Source: Mycobacteriales bacterium (lineage in GTDB: Bacteria; Actinomycetota; Actinomycetes; Mycobacteriales; CADCTP01). From it: a stretch of 64,000 nt of DNA. The position numbers and the translations under genes were made by a program. How positions within the stretch are numbered: the first letter of the stretch is position 1; every line of letters begins with the position of its first letter. Positions 9,388 to 17,919 of this stretch are shown piece by piece. The notes below the pieces were generated by a model. It ran no database searches. It was not told the DNA's origin and saw nothing but the letters and a program-made list of their open reading frames with translations. Location of the stretch: the NCBI GenBank assembly GCA_035995165.1, contig DASYKU010000048.1, forward strand, positions 62,001 to 126,000, in the 5' to 3' direction.

Positions 9388-10158
9388 TCATGTCTGCGGC
9401 CCGCCTCCCCCGCCGGGGCCGCCGCCGAGGGCGGTCCCGATCGGGACGGCGAACGCGATCCCGGCGAACGAGTCGTCGTGGCTCGGGTCGGCGATGGACA
9501 GCACGATGCCGATGACGTCGCCCTGCGCGTCCAGCAACGGTCCCCCGGAGCTGCCCGGGTTCACCGACGCGTCGAACTGGATCAGCCCGGTGAACTTCCC
9601 GGTGTTCGTGTCGGCCGTCCGGCCGATCGCGGAGACGACCCCGGACGAGACGCTGTACGTCAGCCCGAGCGGGTTGCCGATCGCCACCACCTCGCCGCCG
9701 ACCTCGGCGTCGCCGCCGAGCGTGGCCGGCACGATGGGCTGCGGCAGCGTCGCCGGGGTCAGCGTCGCGATGTCGTGGGCCGGGTCGGCCGAGGCGACCG
9801 TGGCGGCCGACCTCGTCCCGTCGGCGAAGATGAGGCTCACCGCGCTGCGGTCGGCGATCACGTGGTTCGCGGTCAGGACGGTGCCGTCGCTGCCGACGAT
9901 CACGCCGGTGCCGAGCGCGCCCTTCGCGGTCCGGATGACCGCGACCGACGGCCCGACCCGCTGGTAGATGTCCGGCACGGTGACCGTCTTGGTCGGCGTG
10001 GGCGTCGGGGTCGGGGCCGCGGCGGCGCTCCCGTCGTCGCCCCGCCCGGTCGCCAGCAGCACCGCCGCCACCAGCAGGAGAACCAGCAGCACGCCGCCGC
10101 CGACGAGCATGCCGCGGGCACCGCGCGGGCGCGACACGGCCTGCGGCCCGGATGCCAT
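9388..10158 (-). CDS. Membrane-anchored trypsin-like serine protease (S1C/HtrA-like, no PDZ)
   Basis: A 256-residue protein: a cytoplasmic tail, one membrane segment (about 17-37), a Thr-Pro repeat linker, then an extracellular S1C protease domain with H99 (TANHV), D129 (AHDIA) and S204 (NPGSSGGP). It ends in a Gly/Pro tail and lacks the PDZ domain found in most HtrA/DegP proteins. It heads the MoxR operon, so it may process or guard the membrane VWA complex; that functional link is inferred from position only. Confidence 0.88.
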   Translation of the reverse strand: MASGPQAVSRPRGARGMLVGGGVLLVLLLVAAVLLATGRGDDGSAAAAPTPTPTPTKTVTVPDIYQRVGPSVAVIRTAKGALGTGVIVGSDGTVLTANHVIADRSAVSLIFADGTRSAATVASADPAHDIATLTPATLPQPIVPATLGGDAEVGGEVVAIGNPLGLTYSVSSGVVSAIGRTADTNTGKFTGLIQFDASVNPGSSGGPLLDAQGDVIGIVLSIADPSHDDSFAGIAFAVPIGTALGGGPGGGGGPQT

Positions 10159-10294
10159 GACCCCAGGTTAGGGACCGCCCGTGTAGGGCGCCCGTGAAAG
10201 GGCGACCCGATCTGTCGCCCTGTCGAACCCTTGCCTATGGGCGACCACGCTGCTCCGATGCGGACCTGGCGGACCCGCACTCCCCCGGCGGGGT

Positions 10295-10630
10295 TCAGCG
10301 GGTGCACCACTGGCGGGTCTGCCAGGCCGGCTGCCAGCGGGCGATGTCGGCGGCCGGCACCCAGGCGACCCGCTGCGGCCGGCCGGGATCGGTCGAGCCG
10401 ATCAGGACGCCGGCCGCCGGTCCCGTACCCCACAGCTGCGGCACCCGGCACCCGTGCTGCTCGGCGAGCAGCTGGGCGCCGGAGGCCGGCACCGCGCCGG
10501 CGGGCTCGGTCGGGCGGCGGCTCTGCTGCCAGACCAGCAGCTCGACCAGCAGCAGCCCGAGTACCAGCACGCCGATCAGCCCGCTCACGGTCCGCCGGCG
10601 CGACGGCCCGTCGAGTGTGACGCCGCTCAT
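10295..10630 (-). CDS. Small single-pass membrane protein, unknown function
   Basis: A 111-residue protein with one membrane helix (about 16-34, SGLIGVLVLGLLLVELLVW) and a short exported domain with two cysteines (HGCRVP and QWCTR at the very end) that could form a disulfide. I use ATG 10630; an in-frame GTG at 10645 is possible. No family is recognised. It lies 136 bases upstream of the S1C protease on the same strand and might belong with it. Confidence 0.55.
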   Translation of the reverse strand: MSGVTLDGPSRRRTVSGLIGVLVLGLLLVELLVWQQSRRPTEPAGAVPASGAQLLAEQHGCRVPQLWGTGPAAGVLIGSTDPGRPQRVAWVPAADIARWQPAWQTRQWCTR

Positions 10631-10663
10631 GCGAGCAGTGTCCACCCGAACGGGCCAGACGCA

Positions 10664-11437
10664 TCAGGCCTGGAGGAAAGAGAGCAAGTCCGCGTTGATC
10701 GTGGCGGCCTCGGTGGTCGGCATGCCGTGCGGGAAGCCCGCGTACGTCTTGAGGGTCCCGTGCTGGACGAGCTCCGCCGACAGCGGCCCGGAGTCCGCGT
10801 ACGGCACGACCTGGTCGTCGTCGCCGTGCATGACCAGCACCGGCACCGAGATCTTCGTCAGGTCCTCGGTGAAGTCGGTCTGGGAGAAGGCGACGATGCC
10901 GTCGTAGTGCGCCTTCGCGCCGCCCATCATCCCCTGCCGCCACCGGTTCTGGATGAGCGCCTCCTGGGGCTCGACGCCCGGCCGGTTGAAGCCGTAGAAG
11001 GCGGTGGCGGGCAGGTCCCGGTAGAAGTTCGTCCGGTTCGTGGCCACCTGCTCCTGCAGGCCGTCGAACACGCTCTTGGGCAGCCCGCCGGGGTTGGCCT
11101 CGGTCCGGACCATCAGCGGCGGCACGGAACTGATCAGCACCGCCTTCGCGACCCGGCTCTCGCCGTGCCGGGCGAGGTAGCGCACGACCTCGCCGCCGCC
11201 GGTCGAGTGTCCGATGTGGACGGCGTCGTGCAGGTCCAGGTGCTCGGTCACCGCGGCCAGGTCGTCGGCGTAGTGGTCCATGTCGTGGCCGTCGGCGGTC
11301 TGGGTCGAGCGCCCGTGCCCGCGGCGGTCGTGGGCGATCACCCGGTAGCCGTGTTGCAGGAAGAACAGCATCTGGGTGTCCCAGTCGTCGGCCGACAGGG
11401 GCCAGCCTCCCGATACCGGCCCATGCCGCGCCGCCAC
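10664..11437 (-). CDS. Alpha/beta hydrolase, N-terminally altered
   Basis: From WPLSADDWD onward this matches the non-heme chloroperoxidase/arylesterase group: VIAHDRRGHGRS, the nucleophile in GHSTGGGE, the acid in VMHGDDDQVVPY, and the catalytic His in GFPHGMP. Family members are ~275 residues and begin with ~30 residues containing two strands and the H-G oxyanion motif just before W-P-L-S. Here that part is replaced by MAARHGPVSGG, with Gly where the His should be. The codons upstream show no resemblance in any frame. The gene is probably truncated and inactive, or refolded. Confidence 0.7.
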   Translation of the reverse strand: MAARHGPVSGGWPLSADDWDTQMLFFLQHGYRVIAHDRRGHGRSTQTADGHDMDHYADDLAAVTEHLDLHDAVHIGHSTGGGEVVRYLARHGESRVAKAVLISSVPPLMVRTEANPGGLPKSVFDGLQEQVATNRTNFYRDLPATAFYGFNRPGVEPQEALIQNRWRQGMMGGAKAHYDGIVAFSQTDFTEDLTKISVPVLVMHGDDDQVVPYADSGPLSAELVQHGTLKTYAGFPHGMPTTEAATINADLLSFLQA

Positions 11438-11571
11438 CGGAGCCCGTACAGCGCCGGGCCGGCCCTGACCGGTGTCCGCCCCGCTCGCTGCCCGCCCCGC
11501 CGCATCGGCAACCCTTGGGACGGGCCGGCGGTACGGTCCGCTGGGGTGGTGTTCGGCGTGGGAGGCGAGCG

Positions 11572-11892
11572 GTGGACGGTGTTCCGAGTCCGGTGCGAGT
11601 GGTGCTGGATGCGGCGAACGGCGGTGACGTCGAGGCGTTCCTGGATGCCTTCACCGGCGACGCCGTCGTCGACGACTGGGGGCGGGAGTTCGCCGGGCGG
11701 GACGCGATCCGCGGGTGGAGCGATGCCGAGTTCATCGGCAAGCAGGTGACGCTCGCGGTGACCGCGGTCGAGACCGACGGCACCCGGACCGTCGTGACCG
11801 CCGCCGTCGGCGGCAAGGGCTTCACCGGCCCGAGCCACTTCGCGTTCGACATCGACGGCGGGCGCGTGTCTCGGATGACGATCCGGGCCTGA
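11572..11892 (+). CDS. SnoaL-like / NTF2-fold protein
   Basis: A 106-residue small alpha+beta-barrel protein: helix with NGGDVEAFLDAF, strand with DDWGREFAGRDAIRGWSD, and sheet strands ending SHFAFDIDGGRVSRMTI. This is the nuclear-transport-factor-2 fold used by polyketide cyclases, isomerases and many uncharacterised proteins. The GTG at 11572 has GGGAGG seven bases upstream; a longer in-frame version from 11515 would add an Arg/Gly-rich stretch unlike the family. Function unknown. It stands alone between two minus-strand genes. Confidence 0.75.
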   Translation: MDGVPSPVRVVLDAANGGDVEAFLDAFTGDAVVDDWGREFAGRDAIRGWSDAEFIGKQVTLAVTAVETDGTRTVVTAAVGGKGFTGPSHFAFDIDGGRVSRMTIRA

Positions 11893-11941
11893 CCGTACGG
11901 TTTCGGCATGGACGAGGGCCTGGCGCGGGGGATGATCCGGA

Positions 11942-14632
11942 TCACCGGGCGCGACGACCCGGCTCGCCGTTGTGAAGGCGGGCGGCGAGCTCGGTCCGGC
12001 GGCGCAGGCCGAGCTTGCGGTAGATGCGGGTCAGGTGCGCCTCGACCGTCGAGACGCTGACGAACAGCTCGGCGGCGATCTCACGGTTGCTCCGGCCGCC
12101 GGCGACGAGCGCGGAGACCTGCACCTCCGTACGGGTGAGGGTGTCCTCGGCCCCGCTCGCACCGGCCCGCCGGAGCAGGTCATCGGCCATCGCGACCCAG
12201 CCGGGCGCGCCGGCGGCGGCGAAGATGTCCCGGGCCGCCTGCGCGCTCTCCCGGGCCCGGGTCCGCCGGCCGGACCGCAACCAGGCGCGGGCGAGCGCGA
12301 GCCCGGCCCGGCCGGCGTCGAACCGATAGCCGCCGTAGGCCGCGACCGCGGCCTCCAGACAGCCGACCGCGCGGTCGCGATCGGAGTCCAGCAGCGCGAG
12401 CTGTCCTTCCGCCGCGACCAGGTGGGCGTTCACCAGAGGCACCGGCAACGCGGCCGCCTGCTCGCGCAGCCGCGCCGTGAGGCGCGCGCAGAGGTCGCGG
12501 TCGCCGACCATCGCGGCGGCCTCGATCGCCCGCGGCAGCCCGGGCCGGGCGCCCGGGTGCGCGTACCCCATCGCGTCGAGCCGGTCGGCCATCGCGGTGA
12601 AGTGGCGCAGTGCCCGGGCCCAGTCGCCGGCGCCGGCCGCCAGGCTGCCGCGGATCTCGTCGGCCATCGTCCGCCGCGGCGGCTCGTCGTTCGTCTCGCC
12701 CCAGTCGACGAGCAGCCCGGCCGCCCACTCGGCCTGCTCGGCGTCGCCCCGCAGCGCCGCCGCGAGCCCGAGCGGGTACGCCAGCCAGATGATCGCGTGC
12801 TCGTTGCCGGCGTCCCGGGCGGCCGCGATCCCGTCCTCGGCGTCCCGGGTCGCACCACCGAGCTCGCCCGCGTACGCCGCGAGCAGGGCCAGGTCGCACA
12901 GCCGGTACGGCCGCTGGAACTCCGAGCCGAGGGCGACCGCGTCCTTCTGCAGCTGCAGGAACTCGCGCCGGGCCGCGTCCAGGCGCCCGGACCACAGCCA
13001 GACGCGGGCCCGGAACACCCGCGGCCAGCGCCCGAGCGGGAAGGGCCGCAGCTCGGTGGCGCGCCGGACCGCGTCGTCGAGCAGCTCGTCGCTCGGCCGG
13101 CCGCTCAGGGTGAGCGACGCGGCCAGGGTCGCCCCGGCCACGCAGGTGGTCTCGGCGTCGCCGAGGTCGGCGGCGAGCGCCAGCGCGGAGGTGGAGGCGG
13201 CGATGCCGTCGGCGAGGCGGCCGCGGTACAGGCCGAGCTGCCAGCCGAGCAGGTCGAGCGTGCGGGCCCGCGAGGCCGGGTCCTCGCCGACGTCGTCGAG
13301 CGCCTGGCGCAGGAACCGCTCGCTGTCGGCGAAGTCGAGGAACACCCGCAGCGTCAGCGCCTCGGCGCGCCGCCGGCCGGACCCGAGCCGGGCCACCAGC
13401 CGGTCGGCGAGCGCCATGGCCCGGGCGGTCTCCCCCGCCGCGGCGCGGTACTCGACCTCGCGCAGACCGCGCCGGGCGGCGGCGTCGGCCCGCTCCGGCG
13501 GGGTCAGCCGGGCGCTCTGGGCGGCCAGCTCGGCGGCCTCGTCGGACCGGCCGCGGCGCGCGCAGCGCTCGGCGACCTGTTCCAGCCGGTCGGCGACGGC
13601 CTCGTCGGGCAGCAGCGTCGCCGCCGCCAGGTGCCGGGCGGCGACCTCGGGCGCCGCGACCACGCCGGCGAGCCGGCCGGAGATCGCGGCCCGGTCGAGC
13701 GGGTTGACGCCGCCGCGGACCGCGTTCGCGTACAGGGTGTGGGTGAAGCGGACGGTCAGGTCGTCGGCGACCCGGACCACGCCGGCCTCGACCGCGGCCC
13801 GGACGGCCTTGTCGAAGTCGTCCACGTCCGCCGCCGCCGCGAGCACCCCGATCGGCGACGGGCCGGCGACGGCGAGCGCCCGGATCACCGCGGCCACCTC
13901 GGGCGGGAGGTCGCGGATCTCCCGGTCCAGGCCGTGGTCGTCGGAGACCGCGGGGGCGCCCTGCCGCTCGCGGGCCCAGGACCGGATGAGCTGCAGCGCC
14001 GCGGTCGGGTTGCCGTCGGAGACCGCGTGCGCCCGGACCAGCTCCGGCCGGGTCACGGCCGGCAGCGAGCGGGCGAGGACCTGGCGCAGGACGTCCACCG
14101 GCAGCGGGCCGAGCTCGACCTGCCGGGCGTGCCGACCGTCCACGACGACGACCTCGTCGGCCGGCGTGGTCGTGACGACCACCCCGATCCGCTCGTCCGC
14201 CAGCCGGTCGACCGCGAACCGCAGCGCGTTCGCGCTCCCGGCGTCGAGCCACTGCTGGTCGTCCACGCCGACCAGTACGGGGGTGTCCGCCGACAGCCGC
14301 CGCAGCAGCTCGCGGATCCGGCGCCCCCGGTCGAAGGCCGGTACGGACTCGCGGGCCCCGGCCCGCGGGCCGTCGCCGGGGCCGAACAGGTCCTCCAAGC
14401 CGGCCCGCTCCCCCTGCGGCGCCGGGACGGCGCGGACCGAGAAGACCGCGAAGCCGCGGGCGGTCGCCGTGTCCAGCGCGTACCGCCAGAGCGTGCTCTT
14501 GCCGATGCCGGCCTCGCCGCGGACGACGAGCGTCGCCGGGCCGAGCGCGGCGGCGGCCAGGAACGCGTCGACACCCGCCCGCTCGCCGGCACGGCCGATC
14601 ACCGCGGCACACGCCGCCGGGGCGCCCGTCAT
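11942..14632 (-). CDS. LAL-type LuxR regulator with ATPase domain
   Basis: An 896-residue large ATP-binding LuxR-family (MalT-like) regulator. Walker A GEAGIGKST is at residues 39-47 and a Walker B-like LVGVDDQQWLD near 120. A long helical TPR-like middle part follows, and the LuxR/GerE helix-turn-helix ends the protein (LTRTEVQVSALV, then SNREIAAEL and VSTVEAHLTRIY). The start follows GGAGGTG. Such regulators often act as activators inside biosynthetic clusters. It is divergent from the three-gene unit at 14778-17525, with ~145 bases between them, and is the likely controller of that unit. Confidence 0.92.
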   Translation of the reverse strand: MTGAPAACAAVIGRAGERAGVDAFLAAAALGPATLVVRGEAGIGKSTLWRYALDTATARGFAVFSVRAVPAPQGERAGLEDLFGPGDGPRAGARESVPAFDRGRRIRELLRRLSADTPVLVGVDDQQWLDAGSANALRFAVDRLADERIGVVVTTTPADEVVVVDGRHARQVELGPLPVDVLRQVLARSLPAVTRPELVRAHAVSDGNPTAALQLIRSWARERQGAPAVSDDHGLDREIRDLPPEVAAVIRALAVAGPSPIGVLAAAADVDDFDKAVRAAVEAGVVRVADDLTVRFTHTLYANAVRGGVNPLDRAAISGRLAGVVAAPEVAARHLAAATLLPDEAVADRLEQVAERCARRGRSDEAAELAAQSARLTPPERADAAARRGLREVEYRAAAGETARAMALADRLVARLGSGRRRAEALTLRVFLDFADSERFLRQALDDVGEDPASRARTLDLLGWQLGLYRGRLADGIAASTSALALAADLGDAETTCVAGATLAASLTLSGRPSDELLDDAVRRATELRPFPLGRWPRVFRARVWLWSGRLDAARREFLQLQKDAVALGSEFQRPYRLCDLALLAAYAGELGGATRDAEDGIAAARDAGNEHAIIWLAYPLGLAAALRGDAEQAEWAAGLLVDWGETNDEPPRRTMADEIRGSLAAGAGDWARALRHFTAMADRLDAMGYAHPGARPGLPRAIEAAAMVGDRDLCARLTARLREQAAALPVPLVNAHLVAAEGQLALLDSDRDRAVGCLEAAVAAYGGYRFDAGRAGLALARAWLRSGRRTRARESAQAARDIFAAAGAPGWVAMADDLLRRAGASGAEDTLTRTEVQVSALVAGGRSNREIAAELFVSVSTVEAHLTRIYRKLGLRRRTELAARLHNGEPGRRAR

Positions 14633-14777
14633 CCGACACCTCCCGACACGACCCCTGCTCAGGCTGGCACAGCTGGGGCGTGCAGGTGTGGGGTTTTCCC
14701 GCTCGCCGCGCCCGACCCCGGCGTGCGGCACTGGACCTCGCCGGCCACCACGGCCGGCGACAACGAGGGGGAAGCAC

Positions 14778-15302
14778 ATGACCAGCACGATGGAGCCCGC
14801 GATCGCCGCTCCGGTGACGCCTGCGAACACCGTCCTCAGCGACCTGGTGGACGCGATCGAGACGTACCCGACGACGTACCTGACCGTCGAGATCTTCGAC
14901 GTCGACCCGCCCGGGACCGGTACCGGGATCAACGAGGCCGAGGACATCACCTGCAAGGTGCGCGTCCACAACTCCGGCCCGCTGAACGTCCTGCAGCTGA
15001 GGCTGCTCGTCACCGGCGAGGCCGGCTCCGACGGCGTGCGGTTCCACGACGACACGGCCTTCAGCCCCTCGCTGTTCAGCACGCCGATCGAGCTGGTGCC
15101 GGCGCACATGCAGGACGGGGACTGGGTGGAGACGCCGGAGCACTACCACTTCAAGGCCGGCGCCGTCAGCGGCGGCAGGGTCGACCTCGTCGGCGTCTCC
15201 GTCGACACCTGGAACGCCGACCTCGAGCACCCGCTCACGGCGCACAGCGACCCGGACCCGTCGGTCGGGGACACGCTGTCCAAGTCCGTGCTGAGGGCCT
15301 GA
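14778..15302 (+). CDS. Hypothetical protein with predicted beta-sandwich
   Basis: A 174-residue soluble protein that I do not recognise. The middle part (DITCKVRVHNSGPLNVLQL) alternates like a CARDB/Ig-like strand pattern and the rest is acidic and strand-rich, with no signal peptide, no cysteine pair and no catalytic signature. A purine-rich site (GAGGGGGAAG) precedes the ATG. The next gene starts one base after its stop, so the two are co-translated. It may be a carrier, chaperone or structural partner for the downstream enzymes; this is inference. Confidence 0.6.
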   Translation: MTSTMEPAIAAPVTPANTVLSDLVDAIETYPTTYLTVEIFDVDPPGTGTGINEAEDITCKVRVHNSGPLNVLQLRLLVTGEAGSDGVRFHDDTAFSPSLFSTPIELVPAHMQDGDWVETPEHYHFKAGAVSGGRVDLVGVSVDTWNADLEHPLTAHSDPDPSVGDTLSKSVLRA

Positions 15303-15303
15303 C

Positions 15304-16122
15304 GTGACCGTCGCCGAATACGCCCTCGGGCGGACCGCGAGCGAGTACGAACGGCTGCGGGTCCAGGCCCGCATGTGGGAGCCCGCGACCGTACGGCTGC
15401 TCGACCGGGTCGGGGTCGGCGCCGGGGCGTCCTGCCTCGACGCCGGCTGCGGTCCCGGCGAGACGATGCGGCTGCTGGCCCACCGGACCGGCGCCGGCGG
15501 CACGGTCACCGGCATCGACGTGGACGCCGCGCTCGGGTCGCTGGCCGAGCGCGGCCTGCACGCGGACGGCCTGCCCCAGTGCCGGTTCGTCGCCGCCGAC
15601 CTCACCGACGACGCGCCGGTCCCGGGCGGCCCGTACGACCTGGTGTTCGCCCGGCTGCTGCTGTTCCACCTGCCGCAGCGGGTGTCCGTGCTGGCCCGGC
15701 TGTGGGAGGCGGTGCGGCCCGGCGGGCACCTCGTCGTGCAGGACTACGACCTCGGGCCCGCGGGCGTGGAGCCGCCGGCGGCGAGCGTGGTGGAGACCGT
15801 ACGGCTGCTGGTCGCGACGTTCGAGGCGCTCGGCTGCGACGTGCGGGCCGGCGTCCGGCTGCCGCTGCTGTTCGCCGCGGCCGGCGTCGGCCATCCGGAC
15901 GACACCGACGTCGCCGGCCGGCTGGAGCCGTTCGCGACCGGGCAGGCGATGCTGGCGCACACGCTGCGCAGCCTGCTGCCGGCCGCCTGCGCGCACGGGG
16001 TCACGTCCGAGGCCCACGTGGAGGAGACGCTGACGGCGCTGCGCCGGGACGCCGCCGACGGCACCGACCGGCCCATGCTCTGGCCGCTGATGGTCGGCGC
16101 CTGGCGCCGCAAGCCGGTATGA
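15304..16122 (+). CDS. Class I SAM-dependent methyltransferase
   Basis: A 272-residue Rossmann-fold methyltransferase with motif I LDAGCGPG near residues 45-52, the acidic end of strand 2 in GIDVD near 73, VAADLTDD near 97, and the post-motif PGGHLVVQDYD near 141. These are typical of UbiE/type-11 small-molecule O-, N- or C-methyltransferases. GTG start one base after the previous stop; its own stop overlaps the next start (ATGA). The substrate is presumably made or altered by the neighbouring PLP enzyme, which is inference from context. Confidence 0.85.
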   Translation: MTVAEYALGRTASEYERLRVQARMWEPATVRLLDRVGVGAGASCLDAGCGPGETMRLLAHRTGAGGTVTGIDVDAALGSLAERGLHADGLPQCRFVAADLTDDAPVPGGPYDLVFARLLLFHLPQRVSVLARLWEAVRPGGHLVVQDYDLGPAGVEPPAASVVETVRLLVATFEALGCDVRAGVRLPLLFAAAGVGHPDDTDVAGRLEPFATGQAMLAHTLRSLLPAACAHGVTSEAHVEETLTALRRDAADGTDRPMLWPLMVGAWRRKPV

Positions 16123-17525
16123 CCGCCGGCCTGGACGACTGGCAGCTGCGGCGGATCCGGTCGCACTTCGCGTTCCCGGCGACCGGGCGGGTGGTGACCA
16201 ACAACGCGGCGAGCACCCAGCCGCCGTGCGAGCTGCTCGACCTCTACCGCTCGCTCGCGCCCTGGTACGAGAACGTGCACCGCGGCCAGTCCCCGGCCTC
16301 GCAGCGGATGACGACGCTGTTCGAGGAGTCGTACGACACGATCGCGCAGTGGCTCAACGCGCCGAGCCGCCGCACGATCGTCCCGTACCGCAACACGACC
16401 GAGGCGATCAACGCGGTCATGTACTCGCTGCTGTCGGACTTCCGCGACGGCGACAACGTGGTCAGCACCGAGCTCGAGCACAACTCGAACTTCGTGCCCT
16501 GGTACGCGCTGAGCCGGGAGATCCTGCCCCGCTTCGGCCGCCGGGTCGAGTGCCGCGTCGCGCGGTTCGACCCGGCGACCGGGGCCCTCGACCTCGACCA
16601 CCTGGCGTCGCTGGTGGACCGGCGGACGAAGCTGGTCTGCGTCACCGGCGCGTCCAACTTCCTCGGCACGAAGCCGCCGCTGCCGGTGCTGCGGTCGATC
16701 GCGGACGGCAGCGGGTACGGGCAGCCGTCCGGGGAACGCCGGTCGTTGCTGCTCATCGACGCCGCCCAGCTGGTGCCGAGCTCCACTGTGGACGTTCAGG
16801 CGCTGGACGTCGACTACCTGGCGTTCTCGTTCCACAAGCTGCTGGCGCCGTTCGGGGTCGGCGTCCTCTACGGGAAGGAACACCTGCTGCGGCAGGCGCT
16901 GCCGTTCCTCTACGGCGGCGACATGATCGCCGAGGGCCACGTCGCGCCGGACCTGGTCGAGTACGCCGAGCTGCCGTGGAAGTACGCGGCCGGGACCCCG
17001 AACATCCTCGGCCTGATCGTCTCCGCGCAGGCGCTGCGGCTGATCCTCGACCTGGTCCTGGAGGAGTCGGCGCCCTGGTTCCGCACCTCCCGGCCGGTCG
17101 GGCCACGGGACGTCGCCGCCGCGATGACGCGGGTCGGGGCCCACCTCGACGCGCTCACGGCCCGGGCCCTGGAGCGGGCCCGCGCCATTCCGGGGATCAC
17201 CGTGTACGGGCCGCCGCCCGGGGTGCCGCGCGCGCCGTTGCTGGCGTTCACGGTCGCCGGGACCGACCCGCTGCGGCTGGCGCAGCGGCTCGGCGAGCTC
17301 GGCGTGGAGGCGCGCGGCGGCTGCCACTGCGCGACGCTCGCGCACCGCGCGCTCGGCCTGACCCCGCCGGCGAGCTGCCGCCTGAGCTTCGCCCTCTACA
17401 CCGACACGGGCGACGTCGAGCGGGCGCTGGACACCCTCGCCCAGGTCGCGGCGGAGGATCAGGCGGTCCAGCCGGCGAGCAGGGAGCGGCGGTCGGCGGT
17501 CGGGGAGCCGGGCTCGGGCTGGTAG
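16119..17525 (+). CDS. Class V aminotransferase / cysteine desulfurase-like enzyme
   Basis: A 468-residue PLP enzyme of fold type I, class V. NTTEAINAV binds the cofactor phosphate, ELEHNSNFVPW matches SufS-like desulfurases, DAAQLVPSS carries the ring-stacking Asp, and SFHKLLAPFG holds the Schiff-base lysine near residue 240. A Cys-His-Cys group (GGCHCA near 400) occupies the place of the persulfide cysteine. It could release sulfur or selenium, or act as a C-S lyase or isopenicillin epimerase-like enzyme. The last ~25 residues look like read-through beyond the family's normal end. Confidence 0.82.
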   Translation: MTAGLDDWQLRRIRSHFAFPATGRVVTNNAASTQPPCELLDLYRSLAPWYENVHRGQSPASQRMTTLFEESYDTIAQWLNAPSRRTIVPYRNTTEAINAVMYSLLSDFRDGDNVVSTELEHNSNFVPWYALSREILPRFGRRVECRVARFDPATGALDLDHLASLVDRRTKLVCVTGASNFLGTKPPLPVLRSIADGSGYGQPSGERRSLLLIDAAQLVPSSTVDVQALDVDYLAFSFHKLLAPFGVGVLYGKEHLLRQALPFLYGGDMIAEGHVAPDLVEYAELPWKYAAGTPNILGLIVSAQALRLILDLVLEESAPWFRTSRPVGPRDVAAAMTRVGAHLDALTARALERARAIPGITVYGPPPGVPRAPLLAFTVAGTDPLRLAQRLGELGVEARGGCHCATLAHRALGLTPPASCRLSFALYTDTGDVERALDTLAQVAAEDQAVQPASRERRSAVGEPGSGW

Positions 17526-17718
17526 CGCGCGGCGCGCTGGAGGGCGAGGGCGCCGGGGGCGATCGCCTCCAGCGCCTCTTCCAGGCCGGCCCGGACGGAG
17601 CCGGCCCCGTCGCCGTCGGCCCGCCCCTCGCCGGCCGCCCCCGGGCCGCGGGCGAGGTACTGGTACCAAGGTCCGATTGGTCCTGCGGTACGAGCCCGGC
17701 CGTACGACGATCTGCTGA

Positions 17719-17919
17719 TCAGTCCTCGCTGCTGCGGCGGCCGGCCACGTACTCGGCCAGGCGGGGATCGGCGGAGGTGAGCCGGCCGGCCTCCGCTCCC
17801 CCGTCGCACTGGCAGAGCGCGATCGTCACGGCGTCCCGCCGCCGGGCCAGCACCCGCCAGACCGCCCCGGCCGCCTCCCAGCGGACCAGCGTCGCGACCG
17901 GATCGTCGGGCGCGGTCAT
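17719..17919 (-). CDS. Small conserved actinobacterial protein
   Basis: A 66-residue protein whose ATG overlaps the stop of the SufR-like regulator gene (ATGA), so it is translated with it. It reads as a compact fold (LVRWEAAGAVWRVLARR, then VTIALCQCDGG and a tail RLTSADPRLAEYV) and has two nearby cysteines. I recall similar small proteins near regulators in other actinobacteria but know of no function. It might modulate the regulator. Confidence 0.65.
   Translation of the reverse strand: MTAPDDPVATLVRWEAAGAVWRVLARRRDAVTIALCQCDGGAEAGRLTSADPRLAEYVAGRRSSED

Noticed and set aside
9377-9391. Upstream ATG 9391 as the MoxR start
   Set aside because: It overlaps the protease stop but has no ribosome binding site, whereas AGGAGT precedes ATG 9376.
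17526-17718. Minus-strand open frame ending at 17459 with a tail such as RAARYQPEPGSPTADRR, possible 3' end of a lost gene
   Set aside because: The stretch looks protein-like but I could not link it to any family, and it has no start; not reported as a feature.
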